From Jannaschia sp. CCS1 (GTDB taxonomy: Bacteria > Pseudomonadota > Alphaproteobacteria > Rhodobacterales > Rhodobacteraceae), in assembly GCF_000013565.1 (NCBI RefSeq), contig NC_007802.1:3596001-3660000 (forward strand): a stretch of DNA of 64,000 bases. The letters are read 5' to 3'. Shown piece after piece: positions 10,403 through 19,329 of this stretch. Under the pieces are notes generated by a model. That model had not been told where the DNA came from and made no database searches. It was given only the letters and a program-made list of their open reading frames with translations. Within the stretch, counting starts at the first letter, position 1, and the number at the start of each line of letters is the position of its first letter. The translations under genes and the position numbers were made by a program.

Positions 10403-10964
10403 TCCAACTGTCCTGCATCATATTCGACAAGTATGCAGCGCAAGTGCGGCTTACAACTCGTCTCGTATGTCGCGTAGGTCACGTCCAGAGTGCAGAAGTT
10501 GATGACCTCCCTGCGAACGGCCGCTTTGACCTGTAGAGCGGACTTTTGTGCATCACGCCGCGAAGGTTCACCTGCCACCGATGCTTCTCCTCCACCCGCA
10601 ACACCCACGCCTTGACCGATCTCTGCAGAATGTCGCCCGCTCAACACCAATATTTCATTTTTTGCATAAATTCAGATACTTGACCCTGGTGCTCAACCTT
10701 GAGCACCCCACCAGAACGCACGAAAAGGCCGGCCAACCGGACACCCTTTTCCCAAAAAATCCGGCACAGATATTGGGGTGCTGTTGACTTCGCGCGGCAA
10801 AGCGCCTTACCCAGAAATCATGATGAAGCCGTCCTTTTCCGTAGACAGCTATTATCCTCAGCTACGATAGCTGCGGACGACTTTGTCGTGAAATTTCCGC
10901 TGCCCAGACAGCGGTTTGAATTGAAGACGACCTCCTGCCTGGCGGCAAGTTAGAGGTCACCAAG
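10403..10964. other. Intergenic stretch, no gene recognised
   Basis: About 560 bases separating divergent genes, with lower GC than the coding regions and several short frames of no recognisable content. A modest inverted repeat (CAGCTAT ... ATAGCTG, about 10847-10874) lies roughly 100 bases before the start at 10965 and could be regulatory. AGAGGT just before 10965 serves as its ribosome binding site. Confidence 0.4.
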
Positions 10965-11729
10965 ATGAATACTTCGATGTCAAATACAGCCCAAAAGTCC
11001 GTGGGGATCGTTGGGTTTGGAGCTTTCGGAAAACTGATTGCTCAGAGCCTGCATGGGCATTTTGATTTGAAGGCCCACGACCCGCGATCAGACCATCACG
11101 ATGTTGCAGCCAACCTCGGTGTACGTTTCACTTCTCTTGAAGCTGTCGCACGTTGCGACATGATCGTGATCGCGGCACCGGTATCGAGCTTCGAAGACGT
11201 TTTGGTCTCGATTGCCACCGTCTGTCGTCCCGGGACGTTGGTAATTGATGTCGGATCTGTCAAAGTGCATCCCGCTGATCTGATGGAGAAACACCTGCCG
11301 GACTACGTCAATATTGTCGCGACCCATCCGTTATTTGGGCCGCAAAGTGCCTGCGATGGCATCAAGGGGCTAAAAATTGCCGTTTGTCCAATTCGAGGGC
11401 TGAAGCATTGGCCACTCGCGGTGTTTCTCCGCAAACATCTTGGCCTTCAGGTCATCATGACGACACCCCACGATCACGACCGGGAAGCGGCAACAGTTCA
11501 GGGTTTGACGCATCTGATTGCCAAGGTATTACAGAGAATGGGGCCTCTACCTTCCAGAATGACGACCCGGAGCTTCGACCTGCTCGTTGAGGCCGTTTCG
11601 ATGGTGCAAACCGATGCTCCGGAAGTGTTTGATGCAATAGAGAAGGCGAATCCTTATTCGGCTGACATCAGGCGGAGTTTTTTCGAATTGGCTCACAAAC
11701 TGAGCGTTGAGTTGGAAAGCAACGTGTAA
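10965..11729 (+). CDS. Prephenate dehydrogenase-like NAD(P)-binding protein
   Basis: 254 residues. The N-terminus has a Rossmann nucleotide-binding signature (GIVGFGAFGK, residues 14-23), followed by the second-strand acid in KAHDPRSD. The segment DVGSVKVHP and the motif THPLFGPQS are characteristic of the prephenate/arogenate dehydrogenase (TyrA) family, which oxidatively decarboxylates prephenate for tyrosine synthesis. At about 250 residues it is short for TyrA, but the C-terminal helical part is present (e.g. RSFDLLVEAVSM). It stands alone rather than with aromatic-pathway genes, so a role in a specialised product rather than housekeeping tyrosine synthesis is possible. ATG 10965 has an AGAGGT ribosome binding site. 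Confidence 0.8.
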   Translation: MNTSMSNTAQKSVGIVGFGAFGKLIAQSLHGHFDLKAHDPRSDHHDVAANLGVRFTSLEAVARCDMIVIAAPVSSFEDVLVSIATVCRPGTLVIDVGSVKVHPADLMEKHLPDYVNIVATHPLFGPQSACDGIKGLKIAVCPIRGLKHWPLAVFLRKHLGLQVIMTTPHDHDREAATVQGLTHLIAKVLQRMGPLPSRMTTRSFDLLVEAVSMVQTDAPEVFDAIEKANPYSADIRRSFFELAHKLSVELESNV

Positions 11730-11793
11730 TTTGAACGACTTTTCCCGAAACGGACTCCGAGGGGTTCAAAGCCGATGTCTCGTCTCGTAGTGC

Positions 11794-11931
11794 GTGAAGT
11801 CGGGCGACTTCAGATTCTACATGTGCGGCGAATGCCGGAGATGGGGCTACAAATGCAGCCTCTTAACCGTCAAAGTCTTTCAGAAATACCCAGACGAGTT
11901 CGCCCGTATAACGCCGTGCATTATCGGTTAG
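11794..11931 (+). CDS. Possible small Cys-containing protein (45 aa)
   Basis: A GTG-initiated frame encodes 45 residues with a compact pattern MCGECRRWGYKC followed by LLTVKVFQKYPDEFARI. The composition reads like a real folded peptide, unlike the other frames here. No convincing ribosome binding site and no family match known to me; it may also be the tail of a decayed gene, given the transposase fragment just downstream. Confidence 0.2.
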   Translation: MKSGDFRFYMCGECRRWGYKCSLLTVKVFQKYPDEFARITPCIIG

Positions 11932-12013
11932 ACAACCGCACCGCATTTCGAACGCTAACTTCCTCCACGAACACAAGCCTCAAATTACGGTCAAATTTGC
12001 GCAATTGGCGATA

Positions 12014-12184
12014 TCATTGAAGAGCAGCCCCGTACGCTTTCATACCGGCGACGCAGTGCGGCAAGGTCTCAAAGACTGCCAACAGCTTCGCGTATCTTAT
12101 CTTCTGGCTGACGACGTTACGGTCGGCCTCTGAAATCCCGTGAACTTGAAAACGTTCTTGGCCAAGTTCAAACCTGACGTCTGT
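12014..12184 (-). pseudogene. IS110-family transposase fragment
   Basis: On the minus strand this frame reads RFELGQERFQVHGISEADRN and then KLLAVFETLPHCVAGMKAYG. This closely follows the N-terminal DEDD domain of IS110-family transposases (family pattern: G-D-AK-FQVHG ... LRR-QVL-FF--LPPC-VG-EACG). Only about 57 residues remain of the usual 300-400, and the frame stops at 12014 right after the conserved Ala-Gly region. The first catalytic acid has been lost (RFELGQ where the family has LDxAK). It is a dead remnant; no matching element ends are visible. Confidence 0.65.
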
Positions 12185-12327
12185 GCTGTCAACGGGTGGC
12201 CCCTTTCGCAGTAGTCGATGACAACCGCACTCCCGCACGTTCGATGCCCTTCGTGCAGCAGCCAACCACCTCATCCGCTGTCAGCCAGAACCATCACGCC
12301 CGCCGGCTGATCGATCTTGAACCTGCC

Positions 12328-12933
12328 TCAAGACGGTCGAAGATCCACCTCGGCCGATAGCTCTTCCATCGGACGCCAGCCGAACTTTGGTCGACAGTCC
12401 GACGCGTCAAACGCGAAATAGCATCCGCCTCCAACAGCTTGATCGAACGTTCGACTGATGGGCACTCCGGTCAAATGACACCACAACAATGTGCCGACTC
12501 CGCCGTGACCGACAAAGAGAACATCTCCGGCCGCAGGAACACTTAGACAGGTTTGAACCTCTTCGACGATCCGTGCCTGAGCTGCGGCGGCAGCTTCCCA
12601 ACCCCTTATGCTGTCTTTGGAACTGGCAAAGAACTGATCCACGACGGATTCGAACTCCTCTGGAGGAAGAAACCCGGTCGCACTGCGGTCATTCTCGTGC
12701 ATTTGTTCGCGAACCCAAACGTCGCAATTTGCAGCTTTTGCGAGAGGTCTGGCGGTCTCAAGTGCCTTTGTCTCTGCACTGGATACCACCATTGCAGTAT
12801 CCATCAGCGCACCGGACTTCGCGAGCATGTCTACACGGTTTCGACCGACTGCATTCAAGGACCAGCTTTGGACATCCTTGTTGGGTTCAATCAGAACCTG
12901 TGGGTGGGACAAATATCGAACTGTTCTATTCAT
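12328..12933 (-). CDS. Histidine-phosphatase-superfamily protein with atypical first motif
   Basis: 201 residues from ATG 12933 (an upstream in-frame extension is lysine/asparagine-rich and less likely). The overall order fits the phosphoglycerate-mutase-like histidine phosphatases: a first strand VRYLSHPQV, then WSLNAVGRNRV and VSSAETKALETARPL in the middle, and FVGHGGVGTLLW for the second catalytic His. The usual RHG triad of the first strand is replaced by SHP, keeping the His but losing the flanking Arg. From memory, some alphaproteobacterial members share this SHP form. The substrate is unknown. It ends a minus-strand pair whose upstream member is the LuxR-type regulator gene. Confidence 0.75.
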   Translation of the reverse strand: MNRTVRYLSHPQVLIEPNKDVQSWSLNAVGRNRVDMLAKSGALMDTAMVVSSAETKALETARPLAKAANCDVWVREQMHENDRSATGFLPPEEFESVVDQFFASSKDSIRGWEAAAAAQARIVEEVQTCLSVPAAGDVLFVGHGGVGTLLWCHLTGVPISRTFDQAVGGGCYFAFDASDCRPKFGWRPMEELSAEVDLRPS

Positions 12934-13031
12934 CTTGAGCGCCGTTTCATTCGTGTGTTCTTTGGTGAGATTCTCTACTAAAATATTAGTTAGATTTTTC
13001 CCGTATATATAAGGTGCATTTTTATTCTTTT

Positions 13032-14282
13032 TCAGGTCCAATTCAAACCCGCAGTGAGGCGCAAAATGAGGCTCACGAGCTCAGGTTGACGCGTTGTATT
13101 TGTCTTCTCGTAGATTGATCTCACATGTGTGCGTACGGTATTGATGCTAACATTGTGGGATTTTGCATATTCATCAACACTCAGACCTTCCGCAAGATGA
13201 AGGGCAAGTTGAGTCTCTTTCTTTGTCAATCCGTAGGAGGTTGAAAATAGCTCGATGGCGGTCGTTCGCTTTGCATTCGGATCAAAAATCAAGACTCCGA
13301 TTGTGGCATCGGCCACACCGGTTTGATGGCTGCTAATCGGTTGCACCACAACGTTGTAGGGCCGCCGGAAAGACGCAGGCGAGACTTGTACCAGCCCGCC
13401 GGTTCCTTTTGTGGGGCTCGATCTTGAACCAACGACGCTGCTAAATATTTTTTCGTAGTGGTTCTGTGATTTGGAACTGGAAAATATCAACCCATCGCGC
13501 CCCAAGGACATGACGTCTGATTTTTCCAGAATCCGGTGAGCCGCCTGGTTTACGTAGAGGGGTGATTTTTGATCACCAAATAGCAGGAGACCGAAATCCA
13601 ATAAATCAAGAACATTGTTTGCGCGCAGCAATGCTGTTTCCAAGCCAGAAATACGGTCCTGAAATTTCATTGCTTTCATATAGTGACCGTTTAGAATAGC
13701 CAGCTTCGAAAGGTCGTGAATATCAAGCTCGGCCTTTCCAGGCAGCCTGAAAAAGCCACAGAATTTTGCGCTGACAATACTCTTGGAGAAGATGGTCGCC
13801 CCTTCGGAGTGCAGACCCCATGGCTCCGATGCAAGTTTATAGATGTCACTTTGATAATGCTCCTCATCAGACACAAAGGTTCGGCGCATGAAGGGAACGC
13901 CTTCTGGAAACCTTGGAAGGTTTTTCATGAAGGAATTGGATTCGATTGTTGAAAAAGAATCGACCATGATCCGAGCGGCATCTTCCGGAACGCAATAATT
14001 TGCAATCAGCCGTATGCGGCCGAAAAACGGAAAGACTTCCCCAACGGACAGGGATGTCCCGTCAACGGCTTCTCCAATCGCGGCCAGGCACCGGTGATGA
14101 TCCAGTTCATCGCCAACGCAGTCATAGATCGTGTTGATCGTTTGCAGCAGATCTGCCGTCACACGCTTCGCTCCTTCACTTAGAATGGGTCGCTCCGCGG
14201 GCCCGATCCGGTCCATTCCTGTGCCCTGTGGCTGGCCTTTGACGCCACCTACCAACGCCCTCCAAGGTGACGCACCAGGCAT
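13032..14282 (-). CDS. LuxR-type HTH transcriptional regulator with PAS-like sensor region
   Basis: 416 residues. The C-terminal 65 residues form a LuxR/GerE helix-turn-helix: LTKKETQLALHLAEGLSVDE followed by HNVSINTVRTHVRSIYEKT. The middle (around LLDFGLLLFGDQKSPLYVNQ) looks like a PAS fold with the typical N-A-A-H pattern, and the N-terminal half may be another sensory domain. No phosphoacceptor receiver is present, so it is probably ligand-responsive. ATG at 14282 or 14216 could be the start; the first residues of the longer form are less convincing. It lies 98 bases upstream of the phosphatase-like gene on the same strand and may control it. Confidence 0.8.
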   Translation of the reverse strand: MPGASPWRALVGGVKGQPQGTGMDRIGPAERPILSEGAKRVTADLLQTINTIYDCVGDELDHHRCLAAIGEAVDGTSLSVGEVFPFFGRIRLIANYCVPEDAARIMVDSFSTIESNSFMKNLPRFPEGVPFMRRTFVSDEEHYQSDIYKLASEPWGLHSEGATIFSKSIVSAKFCGFFRLPGKAELDIHDLSKLAILNGHYMKAMKFQDRISGLETALLRANNVLDLLDFGLLLFGDQKSPLYVNQAAHRILEKSDVMSLGRDGLIFSSSKSQNHYEKIFSSVVGSRSSPTKGTGGLVQVSPASFRRPYNVVVQPISSHQTGVADATIGVLIFDPNAKRTTAIELFSTSYGLTKKETQLALHLAEGLSVDEYAKSHNVSINTVRTHVRSIYEKTNTTRQPELVSLILRLTAGLNWT

Positions 14283-14867
14283 TCACCTCACAACCATAAG
14301 AATTGCCAACTACTGGTTTTGTTTTTGGACGAAATCACCAATTCTGATGAGGAAACCCAAATTTGTCGCGCATACCGTGCCGTTGAGACAAAAACGAAGG
14401 CAAGTCATCACATGATCGATGGTATCGGTTTGGCGGGCCCCTCTATCGGGCGGTCCAGGACAGACATGGTGCAGACCTTGGTCGCGTTCGGCGGCAGGCG
14501 CCCTGTTCAAGATGGCCAGCGGTGCTCTCATGAGACAATCGAAGATACACGATTGGCCGTGGTCGGGATGTTGCGCTGCCCCACACGCCATTGGGGCTGT
14601 GAAATGGACCAACGTCGTCCGCATGTGGCAGATGGGGATGCAACCGCGTCCGTCGGCACATCTGTCAGCACACACAGCGGAGACGGCAATGGGCGAACCA
14701 GCCCAACAGGCGAAGCCTTTGCGGTGCGCGCGGACTGCGCCGCCACTGGCACAACGTCTTCGCATACCGAAGGGCGTCACGCGCACTGTCCGCGACAGTG
14801 ACTCGGATGGGGTACGCGCTTCGGTTTGAGCACTACTTGCTACTCACAGTTTCGGGAGGCGCGCGCC
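14283..14867. other. Intergenic stretch, no gene recognised
   Basis: About 585 bases between divergent genes. Three overlapping frames of 130-160 codons (two plus, one minus) are open here simply because stops are rare at this GC content; none has a recognisable domain or good ribosome binding site. It could hold decayed sequence. GGGAGG at 14854-14859 belongs to the next gene. Confidence 0.35.
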
Positions 14868-15104
14868 TTGAAGCAATACATGGTCATAGAACGGTTCAAA
14901 GGGGGATGCTCCGATGCCGCCTACGAGCGATTGAGCACGATAGGATGGTTGCTGCCTGAGGGGCTGAACTACTTGAATTCATGGGTCAATCGGGAGAGGA
15001 ACATTTGCTACCAGTTGATGGAGTCCAACTCTCCGGACCTGTTCGATCTGTGGTTCTCCAAATGGAGCGATCTGGTTGAATTTGAACTTGTGCCTTTGGA
15101 CTGA
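14868..15104 (+). CDS. DUF3303-like small protein
   Basis: I place the start at TTG 14868, because GGGAGG lies 8 bases upstream and the protein then opens MKQYMVIERFKGG, the usual opening of DUF3303-type proteins. It is 78 residues long. Conserved phrases include LLPEGLNYLNSWV, CYQLMESN and WSDLVEFELVPL. The family is predicted to have a ferredoxin-like alpha+beta fold and no function is established. ATG 14880 is the alternative start but lacks a well-spaced ribosome binding site. Confidence 0.7.
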   Translation: MKQYMVIERFKGGCSDAAYERLSTIGWLLPEGLNYLNSWVNRERNICYQLMESNSPDLFDLWFSKWSDLVEFELVPLD

Positions 15105-15308
15105 TCCGTCGATCACGATCCTCCTCGGCAAGGCAGAACGCAACCGTCGTTTGCCAAGAGGTTAAACGCCAACGCCTGCTGAACTCGCATCAGGCGCATC
15201 ATGGCTCAAATGATTGGAGCGGACCACAGGCGTTGGGCTTCGCTGCGACCCACCTTCCCCAACCCGGGCCGATACCGCGCGGCCAACGCAAACATGAGAC
15301 GGACGGAC

Positions 15309-16037
15309 ATGAAGACGACGGATCAGACCATTCTTGTTACCGGCGCAAGTTCCGGGATCGGCGCAGTTTTGAGCACCAGTTTGGCTGCGGCGGGAAACCG
15401 CGTGATTGCCTGCGGTCGGCGCGAAGAACCATTACACGATCTTTCGGCGAAAAATGATGGCATCGGCTATCGGCTGTGCGACCTGCAGGACAATGATGCG
15501 ATCAGAGAACTTGCTGCGGAGCTTGGACCCCAGATCGATATCCTGATCAACTGCGCAGGCATTTCTCAAGAGCTGTCGCTGACGGATCAGGGGGGTCTGG
15601 ATGCCCAGTTGAAGGAAGTGGACATCAATTTAAACGGCGTCATTCGGATGGTTCACGCGTTCCAACCGCATCTCACGGACAGAGGGGAGACTGCCATCGT
15701 GAACGTATCATCTGCGCTCGCCTTTGTTCCGGATGCAGCGCGTCCCATCTACAGCGCGACGAAGGCCGGTCTGCACGCCTATACGCGCGCGCTCCGGCAT
15801 CAACTTGCTGGAACCGATGTGCGCGTGTTTGAACTGATGCCTCCGCTTACAGACACCCCCATGGCCGAAAATGTTACCGACGTGCCGAAACTCTCGCCCG
15901 AGAAACTCGCGGAGATTTTCATCAGAGATTTGCAACGAAACACGCTTGAAATCGCACCTGGGCTTAGCTCCACAGTGAGATTGCTGTCCCGTCTCGCACC
16001 GGCCTTTTTGTTTCGAAAGCTCAACTATCACAGATAA
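15309..16037 (+). CDS. Short-chain dehydrogenase/reductase (SDR)
   Basis: 242 residues. Classical SDR signature: cofactor loop TGASSGIGAVL (residues 9-19), NCAG after strand four, catalytic Ser in NVSSALAFVP, and YSATK with the catalytic Tyr and Lys. After the active site the sequence PPLTDTPMAENV resembles the DltE-like subgroup. Arg residues after the second strand (CGRREE) favour NADP(H). It is a cytoplasmic oxidoreductase; the substrate is not predictable. ATG 15309 is preferred because upstream in-frame residues are non-conserved, although ATG 15294 is also possible. It stands alone between the DUF3303-like gene and the convergent potassium transporter. Confidence 0.85.
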   Translation: MKTTDQTILVTGASSGIGAVLSTSLAAAGNRVIACGRREEPLHDLSAKNDGIGYRLCDLQDNDAIRELAAELGPQIDILINCAGISQELSLTDQGGLDAQLKEVDINLNGVIRMVHAFQPHLTDRGETAIVNVSSALAFVPDAARPIYSATKAGLHAYTRALRHQLAGTDVRVFELMPPLTDTPMAENVTDVPKLSPEKLAEIFIRDLQRNTLEIAPGLSSTVRLLSRLAPAFLFRKLNYHR

Positions 16038-16218
16038 ATTGTGCCGCCTCCAACCGGCCGAGATTCTCCTGACGTCGCTGCATTTTCGCATGAATCTGAT
16101 GAGGGGGACTTATCGATTCAAAACCGATGGATCGCACGTGCGACCGTACTGTTGTGACTTGTCCAGTCTCTATAAGGCCGACACGATCCATCGTCAGGAG
16201 AGCGGCACGCCGGAAAGC

Positions 16219-17568
16219 CTATCCCAAGAACACCCGTCCCTCGGGGTAGCGCACCTTTGGTTTGGTCTGCGTCGCAAGAAAGAACGCGAGAGTGAGGGGT
16301 CCCAATCGCCCCACGAACATCATTACAACGATGACCAATCGCCCGAATTCGTCCAATTCTCCCGTCGCACCGCGTGACAGGCCGACTGTTCCGAATGCGG
16401 AGAATACCTCGAAGACAAGGTCTATGAATTCACCTTCATAGGTCAGTGAAACGAGGAAAAGACCGGTCAGAACCAGGAATATGGACAGCGCGGTCAGGGC
16501 GAGAACTTTCATGATCTCTGAGACGCCGATGCTGCGCCCGAACATATCCAGCCGCTCCTGTCGCCTGAAAAACGCGAGCGTCGCGAGGGCCAGGACAATG
16601 AGCGTTGTCACCTTGATGCCGCCCGCCGTGGAGGACGGACCGCCACCCACCAGCATCAGCGCCAGGGTCATGATCGTCGTACTATCGTTCATCTGCGCAT
16701 AGTCCAGCGTATTGAACCCCGCCGTGCGCGGCGTCACGGCCTGAAACCAACTGGCCCAAATGCGCGCGCCATCGGTTTGCAGCCCGGCCAGCGTTGCGGG
16801 ATTGTTCCACTCCAAAAGGGCAAACATCAGCCAGGCGAAGACGATCAGAAATAACGTGCCCGACAGCATCAGCTTGCTGTGCAGCATCAGCTTCGACCAA
16901 CGCCGCTGTTTGTTGATGTCCGCCAGCACGACAAATCCCAGACCGCCGACAATGAACAAGGCCGTGATCGTGATATTCACCACAGGGTCGGCAACATAGG
17001 CGCTGAGACTATCTGAAAAAAGAGAGAACCCTGCATTGTTGAACGCCGATATCGCATGGAACAGGGCTTGCCAGAACCCGGCGGACCAACCGTAGTCAGG
17101 GACAAAGACGAACATCAGGGCGGCGGTGCCAATCGCCTCGGCGGTGAATGCCACAAGGATCACGATACGGATGAGCGCGCTGAGTTCGCTCAGACCGGTC
17201 TGGCCAAGCTCATCGCGAAGCGCCAGTCGTTGCGGCATTCCGATCGTCATCCCCAGCATGGTGAGCAAGAGCGCCGCGAAGGTCATCAAGCCCAGGCCAC
17301 CGACCTGAATGAGCAACGCAATCACGATCTGCCCGATCAACGTGAAGTCTGATCCGGTATCGACCACCACGAGGCCGGTCACCGTCACGGCCGATGCGGC
17401 GGTGAAAAACGCGTCGCTCAGTGTCACTTCACCGGTTTGGCTGACGGGCAACCACAATATGATCGCGCCAAACACGATGAAGAGCCCGTAGATGCATGCC
17501 AACAGCGCAGGTGGGCTCAGCCGTGCCTTTTGGAGGGAAATTTCAAATCTGACGCGTCCGCGCGCCAT
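16219..17568 (-). CDS. Trk/Ktr-type potassium uptake membrane subunit
   Basis: 449 residues with about ten hydrophobic segments and the four pore-loop repeats of the TrkH/KtrB superfamily. The selectivity-filter-like loops contain SAVTVTGLVVVDT, AISAFNNAGFSLF, TPRTAGFNTLDYA and SAFGTVGLSRGAT; each carries the filter Gly. It conducts K+ (and possibly Na+) across the inner membrane, gated by an RCK partner. ATG 17566-17568 overlaps the TGA of the upstream TrkA-like gene (TGATG), so the two are translationally coupled. The size suits KtrB-like rather than the longer TrkH proteins. Confidence 0.93.
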   Translation of the reverse strand: MARGRVRFEISLQKARLSPPALLACIYGLFIVFGAIILWLPVSQTGEVTLSDAFFTAASAVTVTGLVVVDTGSDFTLIGQIVIALLIQVGGLGLMTFAALLLTMLGMTIGMPQRLALRDELGQTGLSELSALIRIVILVAFTAEAIGTAALMFVFVPDYGWSAGFWQALFHAISAFNNAGFSLFSDSLSAYVADPVVNITITALFIVGGLGFVVLADINKQRRWSKLMLHSKLMLSGTLFLIVFAWLMFALLEWNNPATLAGLQTDGARIWASWFQAVTPRTAGFNTLDYAQMNDSTTIMTLALMLVGGGPSSTAGGIKVTTLIVLALATLAFFRRQERLDMFGRSIGVSEIMKVLALTALSIFLVLTGLFLVSLTYEGEFIDLVFEVFSAFGTVGLSRGATGELDEFGRLVIVVMMFVGRLGPLTLAFFLATQTKPKVRYPEGRVFLG

Positions 17569-18230
17569 CAAAGGCTACCGGCAAATTCGCGCAGGTCCTG
17601 CCGCTCGCCAAGCAGCAACAGCAGATCGTCCACGTGCAATTCGCAGTCTGTGCCGTCATGTCCCAGAAATTTGGAGCCACGCATCACCCCGACACACCGC
17701 AGATTGAATTTGTTGTCGTGAGGCAGCTGCGTCAGCGTTTTGCCTTGCAGGCTGTCGGGCACCCGAAAATTCACGACATGCTGGCCATTGCCCAGGCTGA
17801 CGTAGTCGCGCACCAGCGGATTGTGCAGCACCTGTGCGATATGTTGACCGACCTCCTTCTCCGGATGGATGACCCGGTCCACACCGAGTTTTGACAGAAT
17901 GCGGTGGTGGCTTTTCGACGTGGCCTTCGCCCAGACGGTCTCAACCCCGAGTGTCTTGAGATTGATGATGCTCAGGATGCTCGCCTCGATATCAGTGCCA
18001 ATCGCGACGACGCCAACATCAACCGAGTCCACACCGGCCTCCTTCAACGCGCCGTCTTCGCGTGCATCAAGGATCAGCGCCTGGCCAAGATCTTCGGCAT
18101 GGGCTGCGACCAGCTTGTCGTTCACATCAATCCCGATGACATCGTTGCCAAAGCGCGACAGCTCCTTCGCCACCGTGCTCCCAAATGTGCCCAGACCGAT
18201 AACTGCGAAGGATCGAGATTTTTTTGCCAT
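17568..18230 (-). CDS. TrkA/KtrA-type cytoplasmic gating subunit of K+ uptake
   Basis: 220 residues: an RCK-N Rossmann domain (VIGLGTFGSTVAKEL at residues 10-24, with acid in GIDVNDKLV) and a C-terminal RCK-C domain (residues 140-215, with GKTLTQLP and DDLLLLLGERQDL). A single RCK unit is the arrangement of KtrA rather than the double unit of enteric TrkA. It forms a cytoplasmic ring that binds nucleotides and gates the membrane subunit encoded immediately downstream with an overlapping start. ATG 18230 begins MAKKSRSFAVIG. Confidence 0.93.
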   Translation of the reverse strand: MAKKSRSFAVIGLGTFGSTVAKELSRFGNDVIGIDVNDKLVAAHAEDLGQALILDAREDGALKEAGVDSVDVGVVAIGTDIEASILSIINLKTLGVETVWAKATSKSHHRILSKLGVDRVIHPEKEVGQHIAQVLHNPLVRDYVSLGNGQHVVNFRVPDSLQGKTLTQLPHDNKFNLRCVGVMRGSKFLGHDGTDCELHVDDLLLLLGERQDLREFAGSL

Positions 18231-18490
18231 TTTGGCGACCTCTCAAGGATGTGTATCCAGGTAGATAGTGTGCCGGATTGGATTGCACAGCAACTGACCT
18301 CCGTTGTCGTTCTATCCCGCTGCCTCTGTCGGAAGCCGCTGTTGATCGACCGGCGACTCACGTCGTGAGGCCCCGCCACCCGCCCCATGCGACGCTGTAT
18401 GAGACTTTGGCTACGGATCCGCTCTCTTAAGTTGGCACTGACCGTTGCCGGGCATAGCTTTGAAAATCATCATTAAAATCTCACTTCAGA

Positions 18491-18527
18491 TAATGTCCGA
18501 CAATATAGTTGATTTTGTCGGACATTA
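18491..18527. promoter_or_regulatory. Double palindromic operator upstream of the FCD GntR regulator
   Basis: A perfect 13-base inverted repeat: TAATGTCCGACAA (18491-18503) and TTGTCGGACATTA (18515-18527) with an 11-base spacer. Each arm also contains a near-palindrome of the form TGTCNGACA (18494-18502 and 18516-18524). These are centred 22 bases apart, about two helical turns. FadR-type GntR proteins typically bind short palindromes of this kind. It lies 38 bases before the regulator start, so autoregulation and control of the whole 18.5-27.1 kb cluster is the natural inference. Confidence 0.8.
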
Positions 18528-18564
18528 TTGCCTATCCTTCTCGTAGCAGAACTGGACACATCCA

Positions 18565-19329
18565 TTGACCTCCCTCGACAAATCCCTCTCCGACCCAGTC
18601 AGCGCCAATCCGGTCGACGCGTTGAGCCTGTTGCCCGCGCGCAGTTCCAGCCGGGATGTGCTGGAGGCGCTGTCGCTGATGATCGAGACGCAAGGGTTAA
18701 AGGTCGGCGACCGACTGCCACCCGAAGTCGAAATCGCGAAGCATCTGGGGATCGGACGCGCCAAGGTGCGCGAGGCGCTCACCGGGTGGCAAAACATGGG
18801 TATTGTGACGCGGAACAAGAAGGCCGGTACAGTACTGGCGACGGAAGTGTCGTCCAATGCCATCCAGCTTCCCGTGACGGTGAAGTTGGAGGCCGAGAGC
18901 CTGCTGCGCACCCACGCCGTGCGCCGCCCGCTAGAGATTGAGACCGTCCGCCTCGCCGCACAGAATTGCGATGTGCACCACAAACGGATGATCCGCGCGC
19001 GATCCGCCGAATTGATGGCTGTTTATGAGGCTGGGGAAGATTGGCGAGCCGCCGATTACCGGTTCCACGCCGCTTTGCAGGACGCCAGCGGCAATCCACT
19101 TTTCGGTCAGTTGATCCGGCAAATTCAACAGGGGTTCAACGAGGTCTATGAAGCGCCCTTTGGCCAGGCCCACCTGGGACAGGCATCCATCCCGATGCAC
19201 CAGGACATTGCCGACGCGGTTGTTGCGGGGGACGCTGATAAAGCCGCAGCGCTCATGGATGAAATCTTGTCGATGGTGGAAGATGAAATCCGGCAGGTGA
19301 TGCAAGACATGGGTGCGCGTGATGTCTGA
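18565..19329 (+). CDS. FCD-domain GntR-family transcriptional regulator
   Basis: 254 residues from TTG 18565. The N-terminal winged helix (residues 27-90) has the GntR signature LKVGDRLPPEVEIAKHLGIG followed by KVREALTGWQNMGIV. The C-terminal FCD domain has metal/ligand residues in the pattern DYRFHAALQDASGN and, later, MHQDIADAV, typical of regulators that sense small organic acids or sugar derivatives. It is probably a repressor released by the imported substrate or an intermediate. The gene overlaps the start of the PLP-enzyme gene and is preceded by the double palindrome at 18491-18527. The TTG start has only a weak ribosome binding site, so translation may be low. Confidence 0.92.
   Translation: MTSLDKSLSDPVSANPVDALSLLPARSSSRDVLEALSLMIETQGLKVGDRLPPEVEIAKHLGIGRAKVREALTGWQNMGIVTRNKKAGTVLATEVSSNAIQLPVTVKLEAESLLRTHAVRRPLEIETVRLAAQNCDVHHKRMIRARSAELMAVYEAGEDWRAADYRFHAALQDASGNPLFGQLIRQIQQGFNEVYEAPFGQAHLGQASIPMHQDIADAVVAGDADKAAALMDEILSMVEDEIRQVMQDMGARDV

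Noticed and set aside
14310-14801. Three overlapping frames of 136-160 codons that might be a gene
   Set aside because: None has a ribosome binding site, a domain or better composition than its shadows; open frames of this length are expected at this GC content.
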